Below are positions 24,280 to 33,700 of a DNA stretch of 64,000 bases, one piece after another; position 1 is the first letter of the stretch; each line of letters opens with the position of its first letter. A model generated the notes under the pieces. That model was not told the DNA's origin. It did not search any database and saw only the letters and a list, made by a program, of their open reading frames with translations. A program made the position numbers and the translations under genes. This DNA is from a bacterium (lineage in GTDB: Bacteria > CAIWAD01). The stretch is from NCBI GenBank assembly GCA_030429345.1, contig JAUIFJ010000001.1, forward strand, positions 282,457 to 346,456. The letters are read 5' to 3'.

Positions 24280-26946
24280 ATGGATAACTTGCGGCTGACT
24301 CCCTCAGGCAGACTGGAGTTGACGGGTTCGTCGACGATGACCGACAGGATCTCCCGCCGACGTGCTCGGGCCTTTGAACGGGGGAACGGTCACGGAATCC
24401 TGCATCTGGTGCTGCATGAAGCTGAATCGCCGTTGAGTGCCCAACTCGCCTATTGGAGAGGGTTGGGCAAGCAGCTCCTTGGCGAAGCCTGTCAACACAG
24501 CGACCCACTGGCGCTGACCGAATTGCGTATCCCCGCAGCGGACGGCGCCTGGTGTGCGACATTCGCCGCGGGCGTTCCTCCGATGATCGGTGCGGAATTG
24601 ATGTCGGCTGCGCGAATCGAAGAGCTGTGGAAGGACACGGGGGATGCCCTGCGGGCGGCAATCGGCAATCGGGATCTGGCGTCCCTGCTGTCGAAGACGA
24701 AAAGCCAATGGCACACCGTCGGCCGTGTCTGCCTGCATTTGGCTGAGCACAAGACGGATGCCAGGCGACCCTTTGCCTTTCTCGCGACCTACATCAGCGG
24801 CCTGACGAATGACGGTACGCCGCGGCATATCCCGCTGAAGAACGTCATGTTGGAGTTTCGCGGAAAGGGAGCTAGAGGGAAGTTGCTGGCGCTGCTGGCT
24901 CCCTTGTCCAGGGCCGCAGAGCAAAGCGCCTTTCTTCGCCACCAGCTCGAATCGGGCCACATTCATCAACCTCAGGCCTGGACATCCAGCAAAGCGCACG
25001 ACTTTCTGCGTGATACGTCTGCATATGAACAAGCCGGTCTGTTGGTTCGCGCGCCGGACTGGTGGACGACCCGGAAGGTGCATCCAGCCGTTCGCGTATC
25101 CCTTGGTGAGAAGAAACCAGCCACCCTCGGTCTTTCCTCCTTGCTGGATTTCGATGTGCGCGTCTGCCTGGATGGGCAGCCTCTGCGCGATGCCGAACTG
25201 CGTCAGCTGCTTACAGCGGGAAAAGGACTTGTGCACCTTCGCGGCCGCTGGGTAGAGGTGGATGCAGATCGTCTTGCGGCCGTACTGAATCACTGGCGCG
25301 AGATCGATTGCCTTGCCCGCTCCGAAGGGATCCCTTTCTCGCAAGCCATGCGATTGTTGGCGCGTGCGGGGCTGGAGGAGCATTCCACACATTCGGAAGA
25401 AGACACAAAGAGCTGGGCCGAGTTCGTCGCCGGCAAGTGGCTGCGGAAACGCCTGCAGGCTCTGCGTGATCCGGCCGGCGAAAAAGCATACTCTGGCAAT
25501 GCGGGGCTGCGCACGACATTGCGCCCCTATCAGAAGTCGGGTTGGCGATGGCTGGAGTCATTGCGCCAGCTGAGACTGGGCGGCTGTCTGGCCGACGACA
25601 TGGGCCTTGGAAAGACGATTCAAGTGCTGGCTCTCTTGTCCCATTGCCGGAAACGGAAGCTGCCGGGAACGGATTTGCTGGTGCTGCCTGCCTCACTGAT
25701 CGAGAATTGGCGGATCGAGATCGAACGCTTTGCGCCGGGCTTGAAGGCGCTGATCGCTCATCCCTCACACTGTCCCTCGAGGGAGCTGGAGAAGCTGAAA
25801 CACAAAACGGTTCTGTCTCACGATCTTGTGCTGACCAGCTACGCCACCGTCAAGAGATTGCCCTGGATGCATGACATCCCATGGCGCCACCTCATCCTGG
25901 ATGAAGCCCAGGCGATCAAGAATCCGGGTTCCGCGCAGACGAGGCAGGTCAAGGCCCTGCAGGCCGAATGGCGCCTTGCCTTGAGCGGCACGCCGATCGA
26001 GAATCGCATGGGGGATCTGTGGTCAATCTTCGATTTTCTGAACCCCGGTTTGCTGGGTTCAGCGGCGGCCTTCAAGCGGTTCAGCAAAGGGCTCGAGAGC
26101 GGCGATCAGGGCTATGCCCCTCTGCGTCGCCTGGTTCAGCCCTACATCCTGCGTCGACTGAAGACGGACAAGTCCGTGATCCAGGATTTGCCGGACAAGA
26201 CGGAAGTTCGCGCCAGCTGCTTGCTCAGTCGACGCCAGGCGGCACTGTATGAGCAGAGCGTGCGCGAGCTGGAAAAGGAGTTGTCGAAGGTTGCCGGCAT
26301 CAAGCGCAGAGGACTGGTGCTGTCCTACCTGATGCGCTTCAAACAGATCTGCAACCATCCTTCCCAATGGCTGGGCGATGGTGAATTCGAGGCAAAGGAC
26401 AGCGGCAAGTTCGGCCGTCTGCGGGAGATCTGTGAGACAATCGCTATGCGGCAGGAGAAGGTGCTGGTCTTCACGCAGTTCAAGCAGATCACGAATGCCC
26501 TTTCATGCCAACTGGCGGAGACTTTCGGACACGAAGGATTCGTGTTGCACGGGGGTACTTCAGTGCGCAAGCGGCAGCAGTTGGTGCAGGCCTTCCAGGA
26601 GGACGAGCACAGGCCGTACATGGTGCTGTCGCTGAAAGCGGGCGGAAGCGGATTGAACCTGACGGCGGCGTCTCACGTCGTCCATTTCGATCGATGGTGG
26701 AATCCCGCCGTCGAAGACCAGGCCACCGACCGCGCCTTCCGTATCGGCCAGAAGCGAAACGTCCTGGTGCACAAGTTCGTTTGCCAGGGGACGGTCGAGG
26801 ACCGGATCGACGAGATGCTGACCAGCAAACGTTCCCTCTCCGACGCGATCCTGAAGAAAGGCGCCGAGAAGGCGTTGAGTGAAATGGGGGACGATGAGTT
26901 GCTCGATTTCGTAGCCCTGGATGTTGGACGCATTTTCCAGCGATGA
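24280..26946 (+). CDS. SNF2-family helicase-like ATPase
   Basis: This 888-residue protein has an N-terminal region (about 1-400) of the SNF2-associated type found in bacterial HepA/SNF2 proteins. It then has a complete Swi2/Snf2 double RecA core: Walker A DDMGLGKT (about 440-447), DEAQ (about 540, ILDEAQAIKNPGS), SGTPIENR, LVFTQF, and motif VI ATDRAFRIGQ. Such enzymes translocate on double-stranded DNA and remodel protein-DNA complexes. It is followed 30 bases later by a SWIM-finger gene, a partnership seen repeatedly in bacteria. The pair lies between YciI copy 2 and a YciI remnant, in an accessory block with other helicases, so a role in defence or plasmid control is plausible but unproven. 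Confidence 0.9.
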   Translation: MDNLRLTPSGRLELTGSSTMTDRISRRRARAFERGNGHGILHLVLHEAESPLSAQLAYWRGLGKQLLGEACQHSDPLALTELRIPAADGAWCATFAAGVPPMIGAELMSAARIEELWKDTGDALRAAIGNRDLASLLSKTKSQWHTVGRVCLHLAEHKTDARRPFAFLATYISGLTNDGTPRHIPLKNVMLEFRGKGARGKLLALLAPLSRAAEQSAFLRHQLESGHIHQPQAWTSSKAHDFLRDTSAYEQAGLLVRAPDWWTTRKVHPAVRVSLGEKKPATLGLSSLLDFDVRVCLDGQPLRDAELRQLLTAGKGLVHLRGRWVEVDADRLAAVLNHWREIDCLARSEGIPFSQAMRLLARAGLEEHSTHSEEDTKSWAEFVAGKWLRKRLQALRDPAGEKAYSGNAGLRTTLRPYQKSGWRWLESLRQLRLGGCLADDMGLGKTIQVLALLSHCRKRKLPGTDLLVLPASLIENWRIEIERFAPGLKALIAHPSHCPSRELEKLKHKTVLSHDLVLTSYATVKRLPWMHDIPWRHLILDEAQAIKNPGSAQTRQVKALQAEWRLALSGTPIENRMGDLWSIFDFLNPGLLGSAAAFKRFSKGLESGDQGYAPLRRLVQPYILRRLKTDKSVIQDLPDKTEVRASCLLSRRQAALYEQSVRELEKELSKVAGIKRRGLVLSYLMRFKQICNHPSQWLGDGEFEAKDSGKFGRLREICETIAMRQEKVLVFTQFKQITNALSCQLAETFGHEGFVLHGGTSVRKRQQLVQAFQEDEHRPYMVLSLKAGGSGLNLTAASHVVHFDRWWNPAVEDQATDRAFRIGQKRNVLVHKFVCQGTVEDRIDEMLTSKRSLSDAILKKGAEKALSEMGDDELLDFVALDVGRIFQR

Positions 26947-26976
26947 TGTGCGCGGATCTATCATGTAAGAGGCCGT

Positions 26977-27783
26977 ATGGGCTGGTATGACTACGGGCCG
27001 CGGCGCGATGCCGTGACCGTTGCGGAGCTGCGCGCCAAGGCAGAGCGCAAGATCAAGCGCTTGCAGGAGAAGGGGCAGCAACTGCAACCGGTTCGGATTG
27101 AAGGGAGGACGATCTCTCGCAGTTTCTGGGGCAAGGCATGGTGCACGAACCTGGAACGCTACAGCGACTTTTCGAACCGCCTTCCCCGCGGACGGCGCTA
27201 TGTCGTACACGGGACTGTGATCGATCTCCGCATCGAAACCGGACGTGTGCAGGGTCTGGTTGTGGGAAGCAGCCTCTATGAAGTCGATATCCGGATTGCT
27301 CCCTTGAACGCGGACCAGTGGACAGGGATCCTCGAGCAATGCCGGGGCAGCATTCAAACCCTGGTCGAGCTCTTGAGGGGCGAGATCAGCGCTGCCGTGA
27401 TGCAGATCGTAACACGTGAAGGATCAGGACTGTTTCCGTCGCCCTCGGAAATCCAGTTGGAGTGCACTTGTCCGGACTGGGCAGACATGTGCAAGCATGT
27501 AGCCGCCGTTCTCTACGGAGTCGGCGCTCGGCTGGACGAGAATCCCGCACTGCTGTTCACGCTGCGCGACGTGGATCCTGCCGAGCTGGTGGATCGCGCC
27601 GCGGACAGCGCGCTTGTATACGGCGAGTTGAAGGTTGAGAGCCGCTTGAAGACGAATGACCTTTCAGCGGTTTTCGGCATTCACATCGAGGAAATCGAGG
27701 GGGACCCCCCTGCGCTTTCTCCTTCGCTGTTCAAGCGGCCGCCAAGGACTGCAGGTCGAAGGAAAACGCGGTCCGGCACCTGA
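26977..27783 (+). CDS. SWIM zinc-finger protein
   Basis: This 268-residue protein contains one SWIM finger: Cys163, Cys165, Cys172 and His174 in LECTCPDWADMCKHVAAV (the CxC...CxH pattern). The N terminus (YDYGPRR..TVAELRAKAERKIKRLQEKG, FWGKAWC..LERYSDFSNRLPRGR) is characteristic of bacterial SWIM proteins that accompany SNF2 ATPases. SWIM fingers bind DNA or protein partners, so it probably targets the SNF2 motor. Its TGA (27781-27783) falls on the first bases of a YciI remnant, so the present C terminus may have been set by a recombination event. Confidence 0.85.
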   Translation: MGWYDYGPRRDAVTVAELRAKAERKIKRLQEKGQQLQPVRIEGRTISRSFWGKAWCTNLERYSDFSNRLPRGRRYVVHGTVIDLRIETGRVQGLVVGSSLYEVDIRIAPLNADQWTGILEQCRGSIQTLVELLRGEISAAVMQIVTREGSGLFPSPSEIQLECTCPDWADMCKHVAAVLYGVGARLDENPALLFTLRDVDPAELVDRAADSALVYGELKVESRLKTNDLSAVFGIHIEEIEGDPPALSPSLFKRPPRTAGRRKTRSGT

Positions 27784-27812
27784 TGCAGGATCATCCGGTG
27801 GCGATTTCCTGA
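27781..27812 (+). pseudogene. YciI-like remnant (copy 3, about 32 bases)
   Basis: TGATGC, AGGATC and CCGG followed by GGTGGCGATTTCCTGA correspond to the MREDPAV segment and the exact C-terminal coding end (VAIS-stop) of copy 1 (22614-22631), with the middle deleted. On its own the match is short, but it lies exactly where a border copy is expected. Confidence 0.45.
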
Positions 27813-27937
27813 AATCAACGCCGGCGTTCCAAAGCGAACGCAGACTTGCTATTTTTGTCCTCGTTGATCCAAGCCCCAAGGCCAGAGGACAAGATGTTGC
27901 CGGCATCATCGACTGATCTTCTTCTTTTCTCCAAACG

Positions 27938-30700
27938 ATGGTTTCTCCCCGTAGTCCTTTGGGAACTCCTGGAAACAATCTCCATCGTCCGGTCGCGCGG
28001 ATGAGCATAGCCGTCAACCGCGTGCTGGCTGGGTTGCCGCTGCTGGCCCTCGACATCGAGAGCGACGGCAAGGTGATCCACGAAGCCGGCTGGGCGACGG
28101 CCAGCGAACACGGCCACCTGGCCGGCGAAGGGCGTATACGCGACTTCCTTGGAAGGCTTGATGAGCCGGAAAACCGGCAGACCATTCTGGTGGGGCACAA
28201 CCTCCGTGCCTGGGATCTCCCGATCCTGCAAAAGCGCTTCCCCGAACTTGCCCTTGCGGATCACGAACTGATCGATACCTTGGAACTCCAGGCTGGACTG
28301 ACTCCCATTCGGCAGAACCTGAAGCTGTCGTCGTCCCACTCTCCGGACAAGGATGCCCGGGACGCACTGGAGTTGTTTGTCAGCCAGTTGGCGCTGGGGG
28401 CTCTTGCCGCTGATGCGCGCTTTGATCGTGTACGACAGGAGCTATCACAGCTCCCGCTCACGGAATGGCGGCGCCGGAACCAGCAGCTCTTGAGACCGGA
28501 GAGGATTCACCCACTGACGGAAGAGGTTGTGAGCGCCTACCGGACTAGCCCCCCGGAAGATCGCCCGGGTCTGCTTCTGTGTCCGGATCACCTTCTACAG
28601 GATTTGGCCTCCCTCCTGCCGGCCGCGGTGCTCGCAGAAGGATCGAGCCTTTGCATCCACCCGGAGGCATCTCACGCCGATCAGCCCTGGATACGAGATG
28701 TTTCGGAATCCGGCCGATCCAACCATCCGCGTGCACTCAATCCCTGGTTGGTTCACAATCTTCATACGATGGGAGCCGTAGATACCCGCGAGTGCACAGA
28801 TTGCCCGATCACTTCGTGCGCCCGCCATCCGCAAGGCGCCCCCCTGCAACTGGCCAGCTGGAAGAAGCTGTTGCATCCTGCCGTGCGGAAGGCCCGCAGG
28901 GATGTGGATTCCGCAAGAACCTGGCTATTGGCGGACTATCCAATGTCCTATCTCGGGGTCCATGAGGTCAAACGGCTGGGATCGCCGCTGGATGTGTTAC
29001 AGCGATTACCCCACGGCTGGTTGATGGGACTGCGTCCGGGGCATCGGCTGGTGGGGTTGCGGGAAGCTGATCTGGGCAGCTTGGGGATCGACGAGCACCC
29101 TCCGGATGCTGTGCATTGGTTGGAACGGCGACTGGATGGAGTCACTTCTATCTTCGCCGCTCCTGGAAAGGATGCTCTTCCCGCCGGTGAACCAGAGAGA
29201 TTCTTCTTCACCTTCCAGAATGTAGCCAGGCATGTAATCCATTCTATTTCGGAGTTCGTGCCGACGGATTTGCAACCGAAGGCGAATCCTCTCGGGACGC
29301 TGAATCCTGCAGCACCGGCACGGGCCCTGTATTGGGAACAGTTTCTGCTGCGCCTTCTGGTTGTGATCCAGAAGCCATCCCGCACGCTGCTCCTGCTGCA
29401 GTCTGCGGGTGAACGGAGTGCATTGGGCGCGTGCCTGCAGCAGCTGCTTCCGCCCGATGTGTCCGTGGTTTGGGACAAAAGTTTGTCGGCCAGCCTAAGG
29501 GTGCTTGCGCAGGCGAATCACAGCATTGCGCTTGTTTCCGCCGCCACGCACATTGATCTGGCGCGTCACGGCCTGCAGGGGATCACGGTGATACTGGAGG
29601 CCTTGCCTCTGGAGCGCATGCTGTTGCTCTCCGAGCAATCCCGTTCGTACATCGGCCGGGCCACGGACGCAGGCGCGGACAGCAAGGCCGATCTACAGTC
29701 CATCGAGATTGAGCAGGAAGACGTACTGCAGCCCGCCGAGGAAGATCCGGTTGAGGGCAGCGGTGCGGATTTCAGCCCTAGCTGGACGCTGAGCGCCGCG
29801 TCTGCTGCCAGCCTGCCCTGGTTGAGGGCGTTGTGCCATGCAACACGATCCGCGAAGGCCGACCGCCTGCTTGTCATGGACCCCCGCGTCGAAGCCATGC
29901 CATCCGTCGATCCGCGGCTGCAGATCCAGACCTTATCCGGCGAATTGCACGACAGCGCTCCCCTGCAGAAACAAGTCGCCGCGTGTTGCAGGGAGCAATT
30001 CGGCCCTAAGGCACTTGCTGAAGATATTTCACAGGAGCTTCTGCAGCAGTGGCAGAAACACATCGAATCCGCTTTTCTGGCCGGCAAGGGTGCTGACGGC
30101 GGCCCGGGCCGCCTGCGGGAACAGCAGCTGCCCTACTTCGAGCCGGTCATCGCCGGCGAGCACGATGTGATCGTCTCACTGCCCACCGGCGGCGGCAAGT
30201 CGCTGATCTTCCAGGGGCCGGCCCTGCTCAAAGGCGCGGCAACGGGACGCCTCAGCATCGTGATCGCGCCGCTCAAGGCCCTGATGGTGGACCAGGTGCG
30301 CCAGCTGGAAGAGTTGGGCTTCGTCAATGTGGTCGAGGCGATCACAGGCGACCTGGACCGCTTCGAACGAGAGGACATCTATCGGCGGCTGCGCTCCGGG
30401 GAACTCTGGATGATCTACATCTCGCCGGAGCGTCTGCGCAGCAGGGCCTTTCGCAGGGCGCTGGAGGAGCGCCTGCGAGAAGACGGCCGAGCCGAGTACT
30501 GGATCTTCGACGAGGCACATTGTTTGAGCCAGTGGGGCCTCGACTTCCGACCGGATTATTTTGCGGCGGCTCACAACATTCGTGAGATCCGTCGCATGGA
30601 ACCGGGTGAGCAGGCTCCTGTTCTGTTCTTCTCCGCCACCCTGACCTCGCAGGTGCGCGAGGAGATCAAACACATCTATGGCAGCCATGGGCCTGCTTGA
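27938..30700 (+). CDS. DEDD exonuclease-RecQ helicase, N-terminal part (frame broken at 3' end)
   Basis: This 920-residue product has an N-terminal exonuclease-like domain (DIE at 39-41, VGHNLRAWDLP at about 83-93, and a distal Asp in DKDARDALE). A long middle region contains a Cys cluster (CTDCPITSC). The first RecA lobe of a RecQ helicase follows, with Walker A LPTGGGKS (about 745-753), DEAH at about 857 (FDEAHCLSQWGLDFRPDY) and FFSATLT. It stops at 30700, just before the second helicase lobe, which continues in the +1 frame in the next gene. ATG 28001 is an alternative start that trims 21 residues and still keeps the exonuclease motif. The sequence shows either two coupled halves of one enzyme or one broken gene. 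Confidence 0.8.
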   Translation: MVSPRSPLGTPGNNLHRPVARMSIAVNRVLAGLPLLALDIESDGKVIHEAGWATASEHGHLAGEGRIRDFLGRLDEPENRQTILVGHNLRAWDLPILQKRFPELALADHELIDTLELQAGLTPIRQNLKLSSSHSPDKDARDALELFVSQLALGALAADARFDRVRQELSQLPLTEWRRRNQQLLRPERIHPLTEEVVSAYRTSPPEDRPGLLLCPDHLLQDLASLLPAAVLAEGSSLCIHPEASHADQPWIRDVSESGRSNHPRALNPWLVHNLHTMGAVDTRECTDCPITSCARHPQGAPLQLASWKKLLHPAVRKARRDVDSARTWLLADYPMSYLGVHEVKRLGSPLDVLQRLPHGWLMGLRPGHRLVGLREADLGSLGIDEHPPDAVHWLERRLDGVTSIFAAPGKDALPAGEPERFFFTFQNVARHVIHSISEFVPTDLQPKANPLGTLNPAAPARALYWEQFLLRLLVVIQKPSRTLLLLQSAGERSALGACLQQLLPPDVSVVWDKSLSASLRVLAQANHSIALVSAATHIDLARHGLQGITVILEALPLERMLLLSEQSRSYIGRATDAGADSKADLQSIEIEQEDVLQPAEEDPVEGSGADFSPSWTLSAASAASLPWLRALCHATRSAKADRLLVMDPRVEAMPSVDPRLQIQTLSGELHDSAPLQKQVAACCREQFGPKALAEDISQELLQQWQKHIESAFLAGKGADGGPGRLREQQLPYFEPVIAGEHDVIVSLPTGGGKSLIFQGPALLKGAATGRLSIVIAPLKALMVDQVRQLEELGFVNVVEAITGDLDRFEREDIYRRLRSGELWMIYISPERLRSRAFRRALEERLREDGRAEYWIFDEAHCLSQWGLDFRPDYFAAAHNIREIRRMEPGEQAPVLFFSATLTSQVREEIKHIYGSHGPA

Positions 30701-33700
30701 ACCCGGGGAAGCCCTCTCGCCGGAGCGCGAGAACCTGCGCATCGTGCCCGTCCGCGAGGACCGGCTGGAGGACGGGTACGCGAAGGCCGGCGCGGAGCAC
30801 GCCATTTCCCGGCAGGAACTGAAGGATCTGGTCGGCGAGGAATTCGCCAGCGCGAAGCCGCGCATCCTCTTTCGCTTGTATCACCTGGCCTTGCAGATCC
30901 GCTCCCGGCTGGATCCCTCGCAGAGTACGGCACTGGCCTTTGCCCGGACACAACGCAACACCAGCTGGTACGCCGGCATTCTTGGACGGCTGCTGCATTC
31001 CCTGGGCGACACGGAAATGCAGGTCGGCCACTTTCATGCCGGTCTGTCTGCCGAAGAGCGGGAAAGCATCTACTCCCGTTTCAAGGATCCGGCCGATCCC
31101 CTGAAGATTCTCGTCTGCACCAAGGCCTTCGGCATGGGAATGGACATACCCAACATCCATTTGCTGGCGCACCTGGACTGCCCCGCTGCCCTGGAGGACT
31201 ACCTGCAGGAGATCGGCCGAGCCGGCCGGGATCCGAGGCTGCTGCGCAATCTGGGGCTGAATGCCGCCAATCCCATTCCCTGCCTGTTCTACTTCAGCCA
31301 ACGGGAGTTCGAGGAGGCGCGCAACTTCCTGCGCAAAGGGCGTCTGGCCTTTCCGCAGCTGAGCGACTACATGCAACTGCTGCGTGCCTACCGCGGCCAA
31401 TTCGCGCGGCCGGGGGGAGGCGAGCAAGGGCAACGAAAGTTCGTCTACAATCTGAACTACATCGAGAGCGTCAAGGGAAAGGACTGGGGCGATGTGCGCC
31501 AGAGCATGGCCTTTCATTGGCTGGAGCGGCTGAATCGGATTGAACTGGGCTACTATGTCCTTCCCGTGATCGGAATCCTCGAGCTGCAGCCGGCGCCGCC
31601 GACAGAGGATACGCCTCTCGCCCGATTGCACGCTTTCCTGCTGGAGCAGAAGGCCGCGCTGCGGTCCTCAACGCGCGAGAGTGCGCAACTGCATGTCCGG
31701 ACCAGCGACCTGCTGCGCATCTGCGGCAGCATGGATGCTTTGTATGAGTGCTTGAAAGAGGGGCGCCGCCTCGGCCTGTTTCGTGTCAGCCAACGTGTAC
31801 ACATGGAGCTACAGCGAAACCAGGGGGCGCAGGCGTTGCGGAGCGAGGCGGAGACGCGACTGGAAGAGGGCAAACTGCCCTGGCTGCTGGAACTACGCTT
31901 CCAGTTCGTGCTGCAGCGCCTGCGCGGCATGAGTGTATCACAGGAGTTTCAGGTCACCCGCGGGGAGCTGCAGGAACAGTTGCAGCGCTTCGCCGAGGAG
32001 GAGAGCGAGGCTGTCACCGCGGACTGGATGACGGATGCCAGCGCCACTCGCCTGCAGGAGCGGCAGGCCAGCTGGCTCCAGCAGACAACCCGGCTCTTCG
32101 TGTCGCGGCAGGGGCCGCTCTTCCGCCTGTTTCGCGCCTTTGAGGGCTGCCGCATCCGCACGGGTTTCGACCCTGTCTACGGCATTGGTTACTCCTTCGA
32201 GCTGCAACATCCTGGTGTCGTCCAACAGGTCTCGCGGCTAAGAGACCTGTGTGTCGAGCTGCTGCGGGATCTGCTGCATCCCGGGAAGGAGCCGCTGGAA
32301 CTGGTGGACTGGCTGAACAAGCTTGAGTGCAAGCAGGAAGAGCTTGAGACTGCCGTCGGTTTCCTGCACCGCTGCGATCTGCTGGAGCAATCGAGTCTTT
32401 TCGCGGGCGCTATCGAAATCAAATTCCTCTCGGATCGCCGCATCGAAGGGGAGAAGGAACCGGACCGGACTGTCGCGGCCGACTTCGAGGAGAACGCCCG
32501 GCTGAAAGAGTGCCGCCTCTCGGCCCTGGAGCTGTTGGCCTGGCTGAAGTCGGACGGGGAGCGGCGTGAGCTGGTCGAGGCCTACTTCAAGGCAGGCAAT
32601 GCCGAGGAGATCGTGATTCTGCTGGATCGTCTTGTAGCACAGGGCAATTGGAGCGATGAGGAAGACCCCCAGGTCAAGAAGATCCTGTCGGTCCTGAAAG
32701 AGCAAGGACTGGAGGATCACCACGGTCGGCTGAACAAGGAGCAGCGAGCCATTGTCGAAGCCGGTCCCGATTGCTGCGGCGTCGTGCGGGCGGGGCCGGG
32801 ATCCGGCAAGACGCGCGTGATCATGGAGCGCGCCGTCTGGCTGGTGGAAAAGCACAACGTCGACCCCTCGCAGATCCTGCTGTTGGCCTACAACCGCGCC
32901 GTGCGCATCGAGCTGCAGCGACGCCTGAAAGCGTACTACAAGGAACTGGGCCTGCAGGGCTATATCGAGAAGTTGAGAGTCAACACGATCCACGGCTTCG
33001 CCCGGCGCATCTGCGGCGACCGCGTGACCTACTGCAGCCCCGAGGAGGTCGCGGAGCTGTTGCGATACATCGACCAGAAGTACCCGCGCTGGATCGATGA
33101 CTGGCAGTCCATGAACCTGTTGCATTCCCGTGATACGCTGGATCCGAAGTTCGCGACGACGGTCCGGCAAGGTGATGGAAGCGCGCCCCAACGGGGATGG
33201 AAACTGCCGCTTGAACTGTGGATTCCGCTGGCCACGAAACTTCTCTCCGAAACACCGCAGAGGAACACGCGAACCGTCCTGATGATCGACGAAATCCAGG
33301 ACCTGACCGGCCCGATGATCCGGCTTCTGGCAGCCCTGCTGAAGAATCCGGCTGTGCGACTGGTCGCTGTCGGGGATCCCGACCAGTCGATCTACGGCTA
33401 CGAACGCAAGCGGCACGGGAACCCGCTGGCACCCGAGCCCATGCTGGAGCAACTCGAGCAGCGTCTCGCGAAGCAGGGCGGCGAGCTGCCTGAACGGCTG
33501 CTGCGCCAGAATTATCGCAGCCTGGGGGCGATTCTGCATGAAGCACAGAAAATGCGCCCGAACCCCTATCGCCTGCAGGCCACCCGAACACAGGCGGAAC
33601 TGTTGCCGGTCGGAATCAAACCCGTACAGAGCGTGTCACAAAAGGCCGGCACCGTATGTGATCACCTCTTCCGGCTGCTGGACGAGAAAGCGAAACGCAA

